Shown piece by piece: positions 35,496-45,108 of a stretch of 64,000 nucleotides of DNA; the first letter of the stretch is position 1; each line of letters opens with the position of its first letter. The stretch comes from an uncultured Dokdonia sp. (GTDB lineage Bacteria > Bacteroidota > Bacteroidia > Flavobacteriales > Flavobacteriaceae): assembly GCF_947496725.1 (NCBI RefSeq), contig NZ_CANMDS010000005.1, forward strand, positions 248,001-312,000. The letters are read 5' to 3'. A program made the translations under genes and the position numbers. The notes beneath the pieces were generated by a model. That model ran no database searches. It worked only from the letters and a program-made list of their open reading frames with translations, and was not told the origin of the DNA.

Positions 35496-36466
35496 TAGTC
35501 AAGTGATTGATTTTCTAGTGCAGCAGCAGCTAGCATAATATCATACTCCTCAGGAGTAAGATCATTATGATAAAAATTTACTGGATTTACCACTTTACCG
35601 TTTTTCCAAACTTCATAATGCAAGTGTGGTCCAGATGAAAGTCCTGTGTTACCTACATAGCCTATAATCTCTCCACGTTTTACCTTGCGTCCTACTTTTG
35701 TGTTGTACTTGCTCATATGGGCATAGTAGGTTTTGTAGCCAAAACCGTGTTCTATAATCACCATCTTACCATAACCGCTACCTAAACCTACTTTTTTTAC
35801 AGTACCGTCACCAGTTGCATAAATAGGTGTGCCTGGAGGGGCTGTAAAATCCATTCCATTGTGCATTTTTCTATACTTTAAAATAGGGTGTACGCGCATA
35901 CCATAACCAGAGGCAACTCTAGAGAGGTCTTTGTTTTGTACCGGTTGTATGGCTGGTATAGTTTTGAGAAGTGCTTCTTTTTCTTCGGCGAGCTTTGCAA
36001 TCTCGTCTAGTGATTTAGATTGTATAACAAGTCTTTTTGTGATCTGGTCTATACGTTTTGCACTGTTTGTAATCATTGCAGAGTTATCATAACCCTCAAG
36101 GTTTTTGTAACGGTTAACCCCACCAAAACCCGCTAGACGTACATCATTAGGTATAGGGCTCGCTTCAAAGAGTACACGATATACATTATTATCACGCTCC
36201 TCTACATTTGCAAGTACACGTTCTATCTGGTCGAGTTTCTTTTCTTGCATCTCAAACTGCAGAGACATATTAGAAAGTTCCCGTTCTAGCTTACGTTCTT
36301 TAGGCGTATCTACACCAGAGTTAAATACAGCAATTGTTATAAGAAGCCCCATAAGAGCAGAAGAAGCAATAAATATAAGTGCGGCTCCAAAGGTGCGTCC
36401 CTTTTTTCGCTCTACTTTTCGGTAAGATAGTGTCTCACTATCATAGTAATATTTTACCTTAGACAT
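35495..36466 (-). CDS. M23 family metallopeptidase (LytM domain)
   Basis: Membrane-anchored protein of 323 residues: cytoplasmic basic start, membrane helix (about 26-47), coiled-coil (about 55-95 and 128-160), and a C-terminal LytM domain with the zinc motifs HNGMDFTAPPGTPIYA, YYAHMS and SGPHLHYEVW. Such proteins cleave, or help others cleave, peptidoglycan cross-links during growth or division. All three zinc/active-site motifs are intact, so it is probably catalytic. Confidence 0.92.
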   Translation of the reverse strand: MSKVKYYYDSETLSYRKVERKKGRTFGAALIFIASSALMGLLITIAVFNSGVDTPKERKLERELSNMSLQFEMQEKKLDQIERVLANVEERDNNVYRVLFEASPIPNDVRLAGFGGVNRYKNLEGYDNSAMITNSAKRIDQITKRLVIQSKSLDEIAKLAEEKEALLKTIPAIQPVQNKDLSRVASGYGMRVHPILKYRKMHNGMDFTAPPGTPIYATGDGTVKKVGLGSGYGKMVIIEHGFGYKTYYAHMSKYNTKVGRKVKRGEIIGYVGNTGLSSGPHLHYEVWKNGKVVNPVNFYHNDLTPEEYDIMLAAAALENQSLD

Positions 36467-36509
36467 AAGTTAAAATGCTTATTTTTGAGGTTTATTTATG
36501 GAGCTGTGC

Positions 36510-36523
36510 GCTTTCGCGAAAGC
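36510..36523. repeat. Palindromic repeat copy 13 (intergenic)
   Basis: Exact 14-mer in the divergent gap between the M23 peptidase gene and alaS. Confidence 0.95.
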
Positions 36524-36582
36524 GTGATTTCTCAACTTCATAACAGTCAAATATAAAATAAATTATCCACACCTTCTATCGT

Positions 36583-39195
36583 ATGAAATCTCAAGAGGTA
36601 CGTAAACAGTTTTTAGAATTTTTCAAGTCCAAAAATCATTCCATAGTCGCCTCTGCGCCAATGGTTTTGAAGGATGACCCGACCCTGATGTTTACAAACG
36701 CTGGAATGGTTCCGTTTAAAGAATACTTTTTAGGAAACGCTACGCCAAAAAATTCACGACTTACTGACACCCAAAAGTGTTTGCGTGTATCTGGTAAGCA
36801 TAATGATCTTGAGGAGGTAGGAAAAGATACGTATCATCACACGATGTTTGAGATGCTGGGTAACTGGTCTTTTGGAGATTACTTTAAGGAAGAAGCGATT
36901 GCTTGGGCTTGGGAGTTTCTTACAGAGGTAGTAAAGGTAGATAAGGACAGTATATATGTTTCGATTTTTGAAGGTGACGAGTCTGAAGGGCTTGAGCGCG
37001 ATCAAGAGGCATATGATATATGGACAAAACATATAGACGAGAGCCGCATTATAAACGGAAACAAGAAAGATAATTTCTGGGAGATGGGTGCTCAAGGCCC
37101 TTGTGGACCTTGCTCTGAGATACACGTAGATATACGCTCTGCCGAAGAAAAAGCAGCCGTAGACGGTAAGTCACTAGTAAATATGGATCACCCGCTCGTA
37201 ATCGAGATCTGGAATCTGGTATTTATGCAATACAACCGTCTGGCAAATGGGTCGCTCACAAAGCTTCCTAGCCAGCACGTAGATACGGGAATGGGCTTTG
37301 AGAGATTGTGTATGGTCCTGCAAGGTGTACAATCTAACTATGATACAGATGTGTTTACACCACTTATGCGTGAGGTAGAAACCATTACTTCATCAAAATG
37401 TGGCGAGACAGAAGAAACAGATATCGCTGTACGTGTGATTGCAGATCACGTGAGAGCTGTCTCATTTTCTATAGCAGATGGACAGTTACCGTCTAACACA
37501 GGTGCTGGGTATGTGATAAGACGTATACTGCGACGTGCCATTCGTTACGGATTTACATTTTTAGACACAAAAGAACCATTTATATATAAACTGGTTTCTA
37601 CACTTGTAAACCAGATGGGAGATGCCTTTCCAGAGCTGGAAGCACAAAAAAATCTTATTACAAATGTGATACGAGAAGAAGAGGCTTCGTTCTTGCGCAC
37701 ACTTGATAAAGGACTCATCTTATTAGATAATGTAATTGCAAATACCTCTGGAGATACTGTTTCTGGTGATAAAGCTTTTGAGCTTTATGACACCTATGGC
37801 TTCCCAATAGATCTTACAGCACTTATACTTAGTGAGAAAAATCTAAAACTAGACGAAGCTGGCTTTGAAGCTGCGCTTAAAGAGCAAAAAGACCGTTCTC
37901 GTGCAGCAACCAAAGTTGAGACAGACGACTGGAATATCTTACAAGAAGATAGCGAAGAGGAATTCATAGGCTACGATACTCTAGAAGCATCTGTAAAAAT
38001 CACTCGCTACCGTAAGACAGAGAGTAAAAAAGACGGGGAGTTATATCAACTAGTATTTAATCTTACTCCGTTCTATCCAGAAGGAGGAGGGCAAGTAGGT
38101 GATAAAGGATATCTAGAAACTCCAAGCGGAGAGGTGGTTTATATCATAGATACAAAGAAAGAAAACAACCTTATTATACACCTTGCCAAAAACCTCCCAA
38201 GATCTACCGAGGGAACGTTTAAGGCAGTGGTAGATGTAAAGCAACGTAGCCGTACGGCTGCAAACCATACTGCAACACACTTATTGCACCAAGGGCTTCG
38301 TAAGATATTAGGAACACACGTGGAGCAAAAAGGAAGTATGGTACATAGCAGAAACCTACGTTTTGACTTCTCTCACTTTTCTAAAGTGACAAGCGAGGAG
38401 TTGAAAGAGGTAGAAGATTTTGTAAATGCACGCATACGGGAAAACTTATCTCTAGAAGAGCAACGTGGTATTTCTTATGATCAAGCTATTCAAGAAGGAG
38501 CGATAGCATTATTTGGAGAGAAGTATGGTGATGCAGTAAGGACAATACGCTTTGGGAAGTCTATGGAGCTTTGTGGTGGTACACACGTAAAAAATACAGG
38601 AGACATCTGGCATTTTAAAATCACTTCAGAAGGTGCAGTGGCATCTGGTATACGCCGTATAGAAGCAATTACTAGTGATGCTGCCAAAGATTACTTTACA
38701 TCAGAAACCGAAGCCTATAATCAAGTAAAAGCAACCCTTAAAGGGAATCAAGATCCAGTAAAGGCGATTACTAGCCTACTAGATGAGAATGCTGCTTTAA
38801 AAAAGCAAGTAGAAGCACTTATAAAAGAGAAAGCTCAAAACCTAAGTGGTGATCTTGCAAAAGAATTTGAAGACATAGATGGAGTAGATTTCTTAGCAAA
38901 AAAGGTAGATCTAGATGCGGGAGCTATTAAAGATCTTGCTTTTAAATTAGGAGAGAATAAAGACAACGTATTCTTGCTATTTGGAACAGAGCAAAACGGT
39001 AAGGCATTACTAAGTTGCTACATCTCAAAAGAGCTTGTCGCTTCAAAAAATCTGAACGCAGGTACTGTCGTGCGTGAGTTAGGAAAGCACATCCAAGGTG
39101 GAGGTGGAGGACAACCTTTCTTTGCAACTGCAGGAGGTAAAAATCCAGCAGGTATAGACGCAGCCATTGTTGAGGTTAAGAACTATCTTGTATAA
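36583..39195 (+). CDS. alaS: Alanine--tRNA ligase
   Basis: Enzyme of 870 residues that charges tRNA-Ala. Class II catalytic core at the start ([51 protein letters not shown]), tRNA-binding middle, editing domain with zinc ligands HTATH (about residue 563) and CGGTH (about 663), and a C-terminal DHHA1-type domain with [17 protein letters not shown]. Length and motifs are complete. The stop overlaps the next start (TAATG). Confidence 0.97.
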   Translation: MKSQEVRKQFLEFFKSKNHSIVASAPMVLKDDPTLMFTNAGMVPFKEYFLGNATPKNSRLTDTQKCLRVSGKHNDLEEVGKDTYHHTMFEMLGNWSFGDYFKEEAIAWAWEFLTEVVKVDKDSIYVSIFEGDESEGLERDQEAYDIWTKHIDESRIINGNKKDNFWEMGAQGPCGPCSEIHVDIRSAEEKAAVDGKSLVNMDHPLVIEIWNLVFMQYNRLANGSLTKLPSQHVDTGMGFERLCMVLQGVQSNYDTDVFTPLMREVETITSSKCGETEETDIAVRVIADHVRAVSFSIADGQLPSNTGAGYVIRRILRRAIRYGFTFLDTKEPFIYKLVSTLVNQMGDAFPELEAQKNLITNVIREEEASFLRTLDKGLILLDNVIANTSGDTVSGDKAFELYDTYGFPIDLTALILSEKNLKLDEAGFEAALKEQKDRSRAATKVETDDWNILQEDSEEEFIGYDTLEASVKITRYRKTESKKDGELYQLVFNLTPFYPEGGGQVGDKGYLETPSGEVVYIIDTKKENNLIIHLAKNLPRSTEGTFKAVVDVKQRSRTAANHTATHLLHQGLRKILGTHVEQKGSMVHSRNLRFDFSHFSKVTSEELKEVEDFVNARIRENLSLEEQRGISYDQAIQEGAIALFGEKYGDAVRTIRFGKSMELCGGTHVKNTGDIWHFKITSEGAVASGIRRIEAITSDAAKDYFTSETEAYNQVKATLKGNQDPVKAITSLLDENAALKKQVEALIKEKAQNLSGDLAKEFEDIDGVDFLAKKVDLDAGAIKDLAFKLGENKDNVFLLFGTEQNGKALLSCYISKELVASKNLNAGTVVRELGKHIQGGGGGQPFFATAGGKNPAGIDAAIVEVKNYLV

Positions 39196-40139
39196 TGAAA
39201 CTACAGACCCAAATACCGCTAGAGCCTGCTGCTCGTCAATTTGGGTATGATCATAAATTATTGTTATTAGGTTCTTGCTTTGCGCAGAACATAGGTGACA
39301 AGCTAGCATATTATAAATTCCAAGCGGTTACAAATCCGTTTGGAATTATTTTTAATCCCGTCGCACTAGAACGGTTAGTAGCAGATGCTGTTGCAAATAA
39401 AACCTATACAGAAGCAGATGTTTTTGAACTAGACGGCGTCTGGAAATCTTTTTATGCCCATAGTGATAAAAACGCCCTTACAAGACTAGGAGCTGTGATA
39501 CACTTACAAGAGGCGCAGCAATTGCTCAGGCAACAGCTCATAGAGGCTTCTCATCTATTTGTCACACTAGGTACTGCTTGGGTTTATAAACATCTTGAAC
39601 GTGATGAGGTGGTGGCCAACTGTCACAAGGTTCCTCAACAAGCTTTTACTAAAAAACTCCTTTCTGTAACTGAAATTCAAGAAAGTCTGTCTCGTATTTG
39701 TGAGCTGGTAAAAACACTTAACCCACAAATTGAGATTGCCTTTACGGTGTCGCCAGTGCGCCATATTAAAGATGGTATAGTAGAAAATACCCGCAGCAAG
39801 TCACATTTACTTACAGCAGTTCATCAACTTGTAGATAGTCGTGAGGTGAGTTATTTTCCGGCTTATGAGATTGTGATGGATGAGTTGCGTGACTATCGCT
39901 TTTATGCAAGTGATATGGTTCACCCATCTGAGCAAGCTGTTATGTATGTATGGGAGCGTTTTGTAGAGGTGTACGCTTTCGCGAAAGCGCAACAAATAAT
40001 GAAAAAAGTAGCTCAAGTGCAACAAGGGTTGGCTCACAAACCTTTTAATGAAGACAGCGCTGCGCACCAGAAATTTATTACAGATCTTGCAAAAAAACAG
40101 CAAGCCCTAACTGAAGTCTATCCTTTTATGAACTTCTAG
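39195..40139 (+). CDS. GSCFA domain protein
   Basis: Protein of 314 residues with the family-defining motif LLLLGSCFAQNIG (GSCFA at 26-30), KFQAVTNPFGIIFNP, LFVTLGTAWVY, and VSPVRHIKDG, followed by YFPAYEIVMDELRDYRFYASDMVHPS. The motif order (Ser block, Asn, and DxVHPS) suggests an SGNH-like esterase or acyltransferase fold, which is inference. It is translationally coupled to alaS. A palindromic repeat encodes AFAKA near residue 261, in a helix after the active-site DMVHPS segment. Confidence 0.88.
   Translation: MKLQTQIPLEPAARQFGYDHKLLLLGSCFAQNIGDKLAYYKFQAVTNPFGIIFNPVALERLVADAVANKTYTEADVFELDGVWKSFYAHSDKNALTRLGAVIHLQEAQQLLRQQLIEASHLFVTLGTAWVYKHLERDEVVANCHKVPQQAFTKKLLSVTEIQESLSRICELVKTLNPQIEIAFTVSPVRHIKDGIVENTRSKSHLLTAVHQLVDSREVSYFPAYEIVMDELRDYRFYASDMVHPSEQAVMYVWERFVEVYAFAKAQQIMKKVAQVQQGLAHKPFNEDSAAHQKFITDLAKKQQALTEVYPFMNF
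39975..39988. repeat. Palindromic repeat copy 14 (in CDS, AFAKA frame)
   Basis: Exact 14-mer in the GSCFA gene, read V-Y-A-F-A-K-A-Q-Q. Confidence 0.95.
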
Positions 40140-40159
40140 ATAATTAAAGTAAAAAAGGA

Positions 40160-40471
40160 TCACCCATTCATTTTCTTATAAGCACTCATCCAGGCACCTC
40201 CATTCATTGCTTCAATACCTTTTGATCTAAGGACGGCTGCGGCTGTAGCACTGCGGCCACCGCTGGCACAAACGCATATTACAGGTTTGTTCCATTTTTT
40301 AATCGTTGTGGCTTGGGCGGTTATGTTTTGCACAGTTATGTGCTTTGAGCCTGGAATGGCGCCGCTATCATACTCGGCTTTTGAGCGCACGTCTATAATG
40401 ATACCACCACGAGAGATGTACTCGTTAAGTTTATCTTTTTTATTACCAAAGAGCTTACTTAAAAATCCCAT
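40160..40471 (-). CDS. Rhodanese-like domain protein
   Basis: Single rhodanese domain of 103 residues. The catalytic loop is CASGGRS with active-site C68, preceded by the CVC pair; the substrate-side motif DVRSKAEYDSGAIPGSKHI is clear. Such proteins carry sulfane sulfur as a persulfide. It lies three bases downstream of the aromatic amino acid hydroxylase gene and is probably cotranscribed, though a functional link is not obvious. Confidence 0.9.
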   Translation of the reverse strand: MGFLSKLFGNKKDKLNEYISRGGIIIDVRSKAEYDSGAIPGSKHITVQNITAQATTIKKWNKPVICVCASGGRSATAAAVLRSKGIEAMNGGAWMSAYKKMNG

Positions 40472-40474
40472 AGT

Positions 40475-42202
40475 TTACTGTATTAATTCTAGGCCATTTG
40501 TGATGAGGTGTGCTACCTTCTCTTTGTGTTTTTGCACCTCTTTAAGATGTGTGAGTACGGCGTTGTCTTTTGTGAGTTCATAAATTTCTAAGGCACATAA
40601 CCAGTCTTGAGGGTAGTTTTTTTGTAAGCTTGTAAATACCTCAAGAAGTGCTTCTTTGTCTATTTGATTGCTTTCTCTTTGTAATCGTACTTGCTGGTAG
40701 AGCCTGTTAAGCGTGTCTTCTTTTTCTGAGAGCGTAGGTTTTACCGTATTAGTCTCTGCGACGTGTGTAATGAGATCAAAAGATAAGAAGTCTGCCGCTC
40801 CGGCAAAGGCAGAGACAATTTGTGAACCTATCACTAGGTCGAAGTCTCCCATAGATGGGTCGTGTAAAATTTTGTCACCATAAGTTACCGTACAATCTGT
40901 AAACTGTATAAGCATTAACTGCCCACCTAGGTTACGCATCCCGGTAACATTTAATCCGCTTACGGTGATGCCACTTTCATATTCAAAAGAGATAGGCTTA
41001 CCATCATAAAAGTCATAAGCTTTTAAGTCTCTTGGTCCCATATTTTCTATAGAGAGATTTATGCCCTTAAGCTTGCCTAGAGGAGAGCTAAAACCGTTTT
41101 TGTAACGGTTTACTCCGTGACCTATAAGTTCTTTCTCTCTATAAGAAAGTGCTGTTTCACCTTGAGTAGCAAAGTAAACCACCTCATTATCTTCATTTTG
41201 AATCATCTCTGTAAATATGCCGCTTACTTGTAAACCTGTGTTGAGTTCTAGTGTGCCTATTTGCTTTGATTCTATGAGTTTTTTTAGTCCGCGCCAGCCA
41301 CCTTTACGTACTGCCATTGTACCTGCAAATTCTTCTAAGACTTGCATTAGGTATGCAAAGTCTGGTGTGACAAATAGTTGAGGTTGCGGTTTTGTAATGT
41401 CAAATTCTTGGTAAGCAGCATCTATCGAGTAAGGTATTTTCTTTACCTCGTCTGTCATACACCAGGTGCTCTCTCCTATAGAAGAGAGTAATCCTGCTCC
41501 GTATATTTTTGGGTTTTCTACAGCACCTACCATTCCATACTCTACCGTCCACCAGTGTAGGTTGCGTATAAGTGCAATTTCAGAAGGCTGTACCTCTTTA
41601 TTTTGTAATTGTTCTACACTTCTTTCGGCGGCGTCTATGGCCTCTTGTGTGATGCCATCTGCCTCTTTAAGAATAGATAGTGTGCGTACAGCTTCATACA
41701 TTTCCATATCGTGGGCACTAGAGATGGCTTTTGCACCTATCTCTCCAAATCTTCTTAAGTACTCTGCATAGTCTGGACTTGCAATAATAGGCGCGTGCCC
41801 GGCTCCCTCGTGTATAATATCTGGTGCAGGGGTGTACTCTATGTTTTCTAGCTGGCGTATATCACTTGCAATGACAAGCACTTTGTAAGCTTGAAACTCC
41901 ATAAAAGCATTAGGTGGTATAAAACCATCTACGGCTACGGCTGCCCATCCTATTTCTTTAAGGATGCGGTTCATCCCGTACATAGAAGGGATGTTATCTA
42001 TAGAGATGCCGGTTTTTTCTAACCCCATTACATAGCTCTCGTGGGCTACTTTACTTAGATAGTCTACGTTTTTACGCATCACATATCGCCATACGGCTTG
42101 ATTTATGGGCGTATACTGCTCATAATCTTGTGCTTTGATATATTGTTTTAAGTGCGGCGGAAGCCTGTCTAATAGAGGATTACTCTCAACGTTTGTATGC
42201 AT
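40475..42202 (-). CDS. Aromatic amino acid hydroxylase (phenylalanine 4-monooxygenase type)
   Basis: Iron- and pterin-dependent monooxygenase that converts phenylalanine to tyrosine. The catalytic domain lies in the first half: iron ligands H131 and H136 in HEGAGHAP, with the Glu ligand in HWWTVEYGMVG (about residue 217), and the pterin-side GLLSSIGE. The protein has 575 residues, much longer than short bacterial PhhA (about 270-300), because of a C-terminal half of about 260 residues typical of Bacteroidota members and of unknown role. It fits with the amino acid catabolic genes downstream. Confidence 0.9.
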   Translation of the reverse strand: MHTNVESNPLLDRLPPHLKQYIKAQDYEQYTPINQAVWRYVMRKNVDYLSKVAHESYVMGLEKTGISIDNIPSMYGMNRILKEIGWAAVAVDGFIPPNAFMEFQAYKVLVIASDIRQLENIEYTPAPDIIHEGAGHAPIIASPDYAEYLRRFGEIGAKAISSAHDMEMYEAVRTLSILKEADGITQEAIDAAERSVEQLQNKEVQPSEIALIRNLHWWTVEYGMVGAVENPKIYGAGLLSSIGESTWCMTDEVKKIPYSIDAAYQEFDITKPQPQLFVTPDFAYLMQVLEEFAGTMAVRKGGWRGLKKLIESKQIGTLELNTGLQVSGIFTEMIQNEDNEVVYFATQGETALSYREKELIGHGVNRYKNGFSSPLGKLKGINLSIENMGPRDLKAYDFYDGKPISFEYESGITVSGLNVTGMRNLGGQLMLIQFTDCTVTYGDKILHDPSMGDFDLVIGSQIVSAFAGAADFLSFDLITHVAETNTVKPTLSEKEDTLNRLYQQVRLQRESNQIDKEALLEVFTSLQKNYPQDWLCALEIYELTKDNAVLTHLKEVQKHKEKVAHLITNGLELIQ

Positions 42203-42327
42203 AGCGTAAAATTAATTCATAAGTCGTGGTTGTCCTCATATAATTTCAAGATTTGTTTGATAATTGTGGGGAGTGTTGTTGCGCTTTATCGCTTTGCTCT
42301 CCATTAGGTAGTGAGTCTCATAAGTTC

Positions 42328-42341
42328 GCTTTCGCGAAAGC
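42328..42341. repeat. Palindromic repeat copy 15 (intergenic)
   Basis: Exact 14-mer in the divergent gap upstream of the aromatic amino acid hydroxylase. Confidence 0.95.
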
Positions 42342-42444
42342 GTTATAAAGCCCATTAGCCCCTTTTTTAGAATAAGGAGTATCATAAGTACTCGTTAATA
42401 TTTGGAAAAATTATGCTAATGCCCTAGCGTTTGTTAAGAGACGG

Positions 42445-42458
42445 TAGGGTTATGTTAA
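42445..42458 (-). promoter_or_regulatory. Box resembling TTAACAAAACCCTA (one mismatch)
   Basis: The minus strand reads TTAACATAACCCTA, one base from the box at 20259-20272. It starts 94 bases before the ATG of the acidic secreted protein. Confidence 0.35.
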
Positions 42459-42551
42459 GGATGTCTCCATACTTTAGCATAGGCTTATAACTATATATTT
42501 TATGTAGCCTCGATGTCCTTATACATTTGTATCAAACAAAAATATAAGACT

Positions 42552-43151
42552 ATGAAGAAGACAATAATCACATCGTTATTTGCAATTGCAATAGCAACAG
42601 GAATACAAGCACAAACCGAAACAATGGCAGTAAATAATATGCTAGTTGAGATGAACGGTACCCAAGATGATATAAATGAGACAGGCGTAGTAGGGATAAG
42701 TGGCTGGACAAGTTTTAATGAGTTGAGCTCACAGATGTATAAACTCAAAGGAGCAAATTACTTTAATACCATTAAAATGATACGCGCTATGGAGCCTACA
42801 GTGATGTCACTAGAAGCTACAAAGCCTATGTGGATGAACACAGAAGAGATTAATGAAGACGTAGCAGATTTTAAGAAAGAGTATATGGAACTCACTACAG
42901 AGATGAACGTAGATAATGATGAGTTCAGAGAAAATCTAGAGGAAATCTCAGAGCAGTATGAAGATTTAAGAGAAGAGGCGATGGAAACTTTTATTGACTA
43001 CCGTAAGACCGTGATAGATGGGAATGAGGAGTATAAAGAAGAAATCGAAAAAGACCGTTCTAAAATGATGAATAGTAAAGATGGTCAAGAAGAATATAAA
43101 GAGGAGACTAAGGAGCTCAAGAAGATACGTGATGGTAAATCAAACCAATAG
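42552..43151 (+). CDS. Acidic secreted protein of unknown function
   Basis: Protein of 199 residues with a clear signal peptide (MKKTIITSLFAIAIATGIQAQ, cleavage near residue 21). The mature part is rich in Glu, Asp, Lys and Met, with long helix-forming stretches at about 100-199 (EEISEQYEDLREEAMETF, EEYKEETKELKKI), suggesting a coiled coil. The N-terminal mature part has GVVGISGWTSFNEL and a second module with MIRAMEPTVMSLE. I recognise no family. The start at 42552 is chosen over the upstream in-frame ATG because it begins the signal peptide. Confidence 0.72.
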   Translation: MKKTIITSLFAIAIATGIQAQTETMAVNNMLVEMNGTQDDINETGVVGISGWTSFNELSSQMYKLKGANYFNTIKMIRAMEPTVMSLEATKPMWMNTEEINEDVADFKKEYMELTTEMNVDNDEFRENLEEISEQYEDLREEAMETFIDYRKTVIDGNEEYKEEIEKDRSKMMNSKDGQEEYKEETKELKKIRDGKSNQ

Positions 43152-43176
43152 TATTAATTTGATATAATTTAATTGT

Positions 43177-43206
43177 AAAGCCACCCGTTAAGGGTGGCTT
43201 TTTTTA
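43177..43206 (+). terminator. Rho-independent terminator after acidic secreted protein
   Basis: Stem AAAGCCACCC (43177-43186) with GGGTGGCTTT (43192-43201), loop GTTAA, then T run. Confidence 0.92.
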
Positions 43207-43282
43207 TGTTGAGTGGGCAATAATCTGGCTGTAATAGTTAAGATGTTTTTACAGTTAGTCGTTGTGCATTATCTTGCACATA

Positions 43283-43861
43283 ATGAAATCTACTACGCTT
43301 ACGCGAAAACAAGAAATCTGTATCACAGCCGCTAGACTTTTCAAACAGAAAGGGTATAGCGCTGTAACAATGCGTGATCTCGCTGCAGAGGTAGGTGTAA
43401 AAGCGGCAAGTTTATACAACCACATTGCCTCAAAAGAAGAAATACTTAACGAGGTGATTGTAAACATAGCCGAAAGCTTTACCGAAGGCATACAAGACAT
43501 ACGCCTTGCAGATACAAAAGTGGCAGAAAAACTTGAAGCCGTTATAGCCCAGCACGTGCATCTCACGGCAGATAATCCTTATGGAATGGCATCGCTCAAT
43601 AATGACTGGATGCACCTAGGAGAGGGCAAAGAAAAGTATCTTGCCTTGCGTAGTGCCTATGAGCAGCACTTTAGAGAAATTATAAAAAAGGGTAAAGCAC
43701 AAAATGTACTTAAGGATATAGATGAGGAAGTAATTCTCTTTTCAACCTTAGGAACTCTAAGAAATCTCTACCTGTGGATTCCTAAAAAGGCAGATTTACA
43801 ACGATCAAAGCTCATCGATTCTCTCTGTGAGACCCTACTTAATGGGGTTAAAACTGCATAA
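43283..43861 (+). CDS. TetR/AcrR family regulator, probably of the paa genes
   Basis: Regulator of 192 residues. The N-terminal helix-turn-helix is ITAARLFKQKGYSAVTMRDLAAEVGVKAASLYNHIASKEEIL; the C-terminal half is a divergent ligand domain. The ATG at 43283 is preferred over the in-frame TTG at 43262. It sits directly upstream of the paa cluster on the same strand; TetR-type PaaR proteins respond to phenylacetyl-CoA in other bacteria, so control of paa is a reasonable inference. A 7-4-7 inverted repeat before paaE is its likely operator. A decayed copy of the window's palindrome (GCTTACGCGAAAAC) encodes LTRK at residues 6-9. Confidence 0.87.
   Translation: MKSTTLTRKQEICITAARLFKQKGYSAVTMRDLAAEVGVKAASLYNHIASKEEILNEVIVNIAESFTEGIQDIRLADTKVAEKLEAVIAQHVHLTADNPYGMASLNNDWMHLGEGKEKYLALRSAYEQHFREIIKKGKAQNVLKDIDEEVILFSTLGTLRNLYLWIPKKADLQRSKLIDSLCETLLNGVKTA
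43297..43310. repeat. Decayed palindromic repeat in TetR gene
   Basis: GCTTACGCGAAAAC, two mismatches from the 14-mer; could be chance or a decayed copy. It lies 1.8 kb before the next exact copy and 1.0 kb after the previous one. Confidence 0.35.
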
Positions 43862-43891
43862 CTTACTTTTTACTATTATTGAGATACATTT

Positions 43892-43941
43892 CATAAACCA
43901 CTATTTATAAGGGGTAACTTGTTGTGCTTTTGTGGTTTATG
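43892..43941. other. Ten-base inverted repeat between TetR gene and paaE
   Basis: CATAAACCAC (43892-43901) and GTGGTTTATG (43932-43941) are perfect reverse complements separated by 30 bases. No T run follows, so a regulatory structure or paired binding site is as likely as a terminator. Confidence 0.5.
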
Positions 43942-43959
43942 TTAAATAGTTGTAATATT

Positions 43960-43977
43960 AACTAACAATCGTTAGTT
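43960..43977. promoter_or_regulatory. Probable TetR-type operator before paaE
   Basis: AACTAAC-AATC-GTTAGTT, a perfect 7-4-7 inverted repeat ending 22 bases before the paaE start, with spacing and form typical of TetR-family operators. No second copy was noticed in the window. Confidence 0.6.
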
Positions 43978-43999
43978 TTACATAGTTCTAAACTATACT

Positions 44000-45073
44000 A
44001 TGGCACTTTTTCATTCTCTAAGAGTAAAAGATATTTATAAAGAAACCACAGACTGTTCTGTTGTAACCTTTGATGTACCTGTAGATCTCTATCAGGATTT
44101 TAGTTTTAATGCTGGGCAGCATTTAACTCTTAAAGCCATTATAAATGGAGAAGATGTAAGACGTTCATATAGCCTCTGTTCTAGTCCGCTAGAGCAGCAG
44201 TGGAAGGTAGCTGTAAAGCAAATACCTGGAGGACTCTTTTCTACCTATGTAAATGAAGAGTTGCAAGCCGGAGACACACTAGAGGTAATGGCGCCTAGTG
44301 GAAAATTTGGAGTGCCCGTAGATACACAAAAGAAAAAAAACTATATAGCCTTTGCAGCAGGAAGTGGTATAACACCTATGCTGTCTATCATAAAGACACA
44401 TCTAGCAGCAGAGCCAGACGCGACCTTCAAGCTGTTTTATTTGAACCGCACGGTTAAATCTATTATCTTTAAAGAAGAGGTAGAACAGCTTCGTAATCAA
44501 TATTTTGGGAGATTTGAGATATTTTATTTTCTCACAAAAGAGCAACGAGATATCGAGCTTTTTAACGGTAGATTTAATTCAGAAAAATTACAGACGCTTA
44601 CTAAAACGCTTATCGATGTAAGCACTACAGATGAGGTTTTTATTTGTGGTCCAGAGGAGATGATTTTCTTAATACGTGATGAGCTAGTTGCTGCTGGATT
44701 AGAAAAAGAAAAAGTACACTATGAGCTTTTTGTTACTGGACTCTCAGAAGAAGATAAAAAACGTGCTGCACGACTGGCAGAGCAAAAGGTAGAAGGAGTA
44801 GAAGTTACCATTATTGATGGTGGTAAAGAATTTCACTTCACAATGACCGATGAATATGATAATATACTTGACGCAGCACTAGGTGCTGGGGCAGATCTTC
44901 CATTTGCTTGTAAAGGAGGAGTGTGTTCTACCTGTAAGTGTAAGGTAGAAGGAGGAAATGTAGAGATGAAAATAAATTATGCGTTAGAAGAAGATGAGGT
45001 AGCACAAAACCTAGTATTAAGTTGCCAGGCAGTACCTACAACGGAGCGTGTAAAAGTAAATTTTGATGTTTAA
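44000..45073 (+). CDS. paaE: 1,2-phenylacetyl-CoA epoxidase, reductase subunit PaaE
   Basis: Reductase of 357 residues that feeds electrons from NAD(P)H to the PaaABC epoxidase. FAD domain with RRSYSLCSS (about 54-62), nucleotide domain with [14 protein letters not shown] (about 118-131) and FICGPEEM, then a C-terminal plant-type ferredoxin with cluster ligands C304, C309, C312 and C342 ([13 protein letters not shown]). All ligands are intact. First gene of the catabolic run; a palindromic repeat begins at the base after its stop codon. Confidence 0.95.
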   Translation: MALFHSLRVKDIYKETTDCSVVTFDVPVDLYQDFSFNAGQHLTLKAIINGEDVRRSYSLCSSPLEQQWKVAVKQIPGGLFSTYVNEELQAGDTLEVMAPSGKFGVPVDTQKKKNYIAFAAGSGITPMLSIIKTHLAAEPDATFKLFYLNRTVKSIIFKEEVEQLRNQYFGRFEIFYFLTKEQRDIELFNGRFNSEKLQTLTKTLIDVSTTDEVFICGPEEMIFLIRDELVAAGLEKEKVHYELFVTGLSEEDKKRAARLAEQKVEGVEVTIIDGGKEFHFTMTDEYDNILDAALGAGADLPFACKGGVCSTCKCKVEGGNVEMKINYALEEDEVAQNLVLSCQAVPTTERVKVNFDV

Positions 45074-45087
45074 GCTTTCGCGAAAGC
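45074..45087. repeat. Palindromic repeat copy 16 (intergenic in operon)
   Basis: Exact 14-mer beginning at the base after the paaE stop codon and ending 21 bases before paaA. Confidence 0.95.
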
Positions 45088-45108
45088 GGAAATCTAATAC
45101 AAATTGCT

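Larger units (their letters stand above)
42203..42551. other. Intergenic stretch of 349 bases
   Basis: No credible gene. It holds a palindromic repeat (42328-42341), two GTTAAG half-sites 21 bases apart (42433 and 42454), and the putative regulatory box at 42445-42458. It should contain the divergent promoters of the hydroxylase and the acidic secreted protein, but I see no clear -33/-7 pair. Confidence 0.7.

Noticed and set aside
36754-37125. Minus-strand 123-codon frame inside alaS
   Set aside because: Antisense of the conserved AlaS core; no signal peptide, motif or promoter.
43264-43279. GTGCA...TGCAC inverted repeat before the TetR start
   Set aside because: Arms are only five bases, and it may simply be chance; kept out of the feature list.
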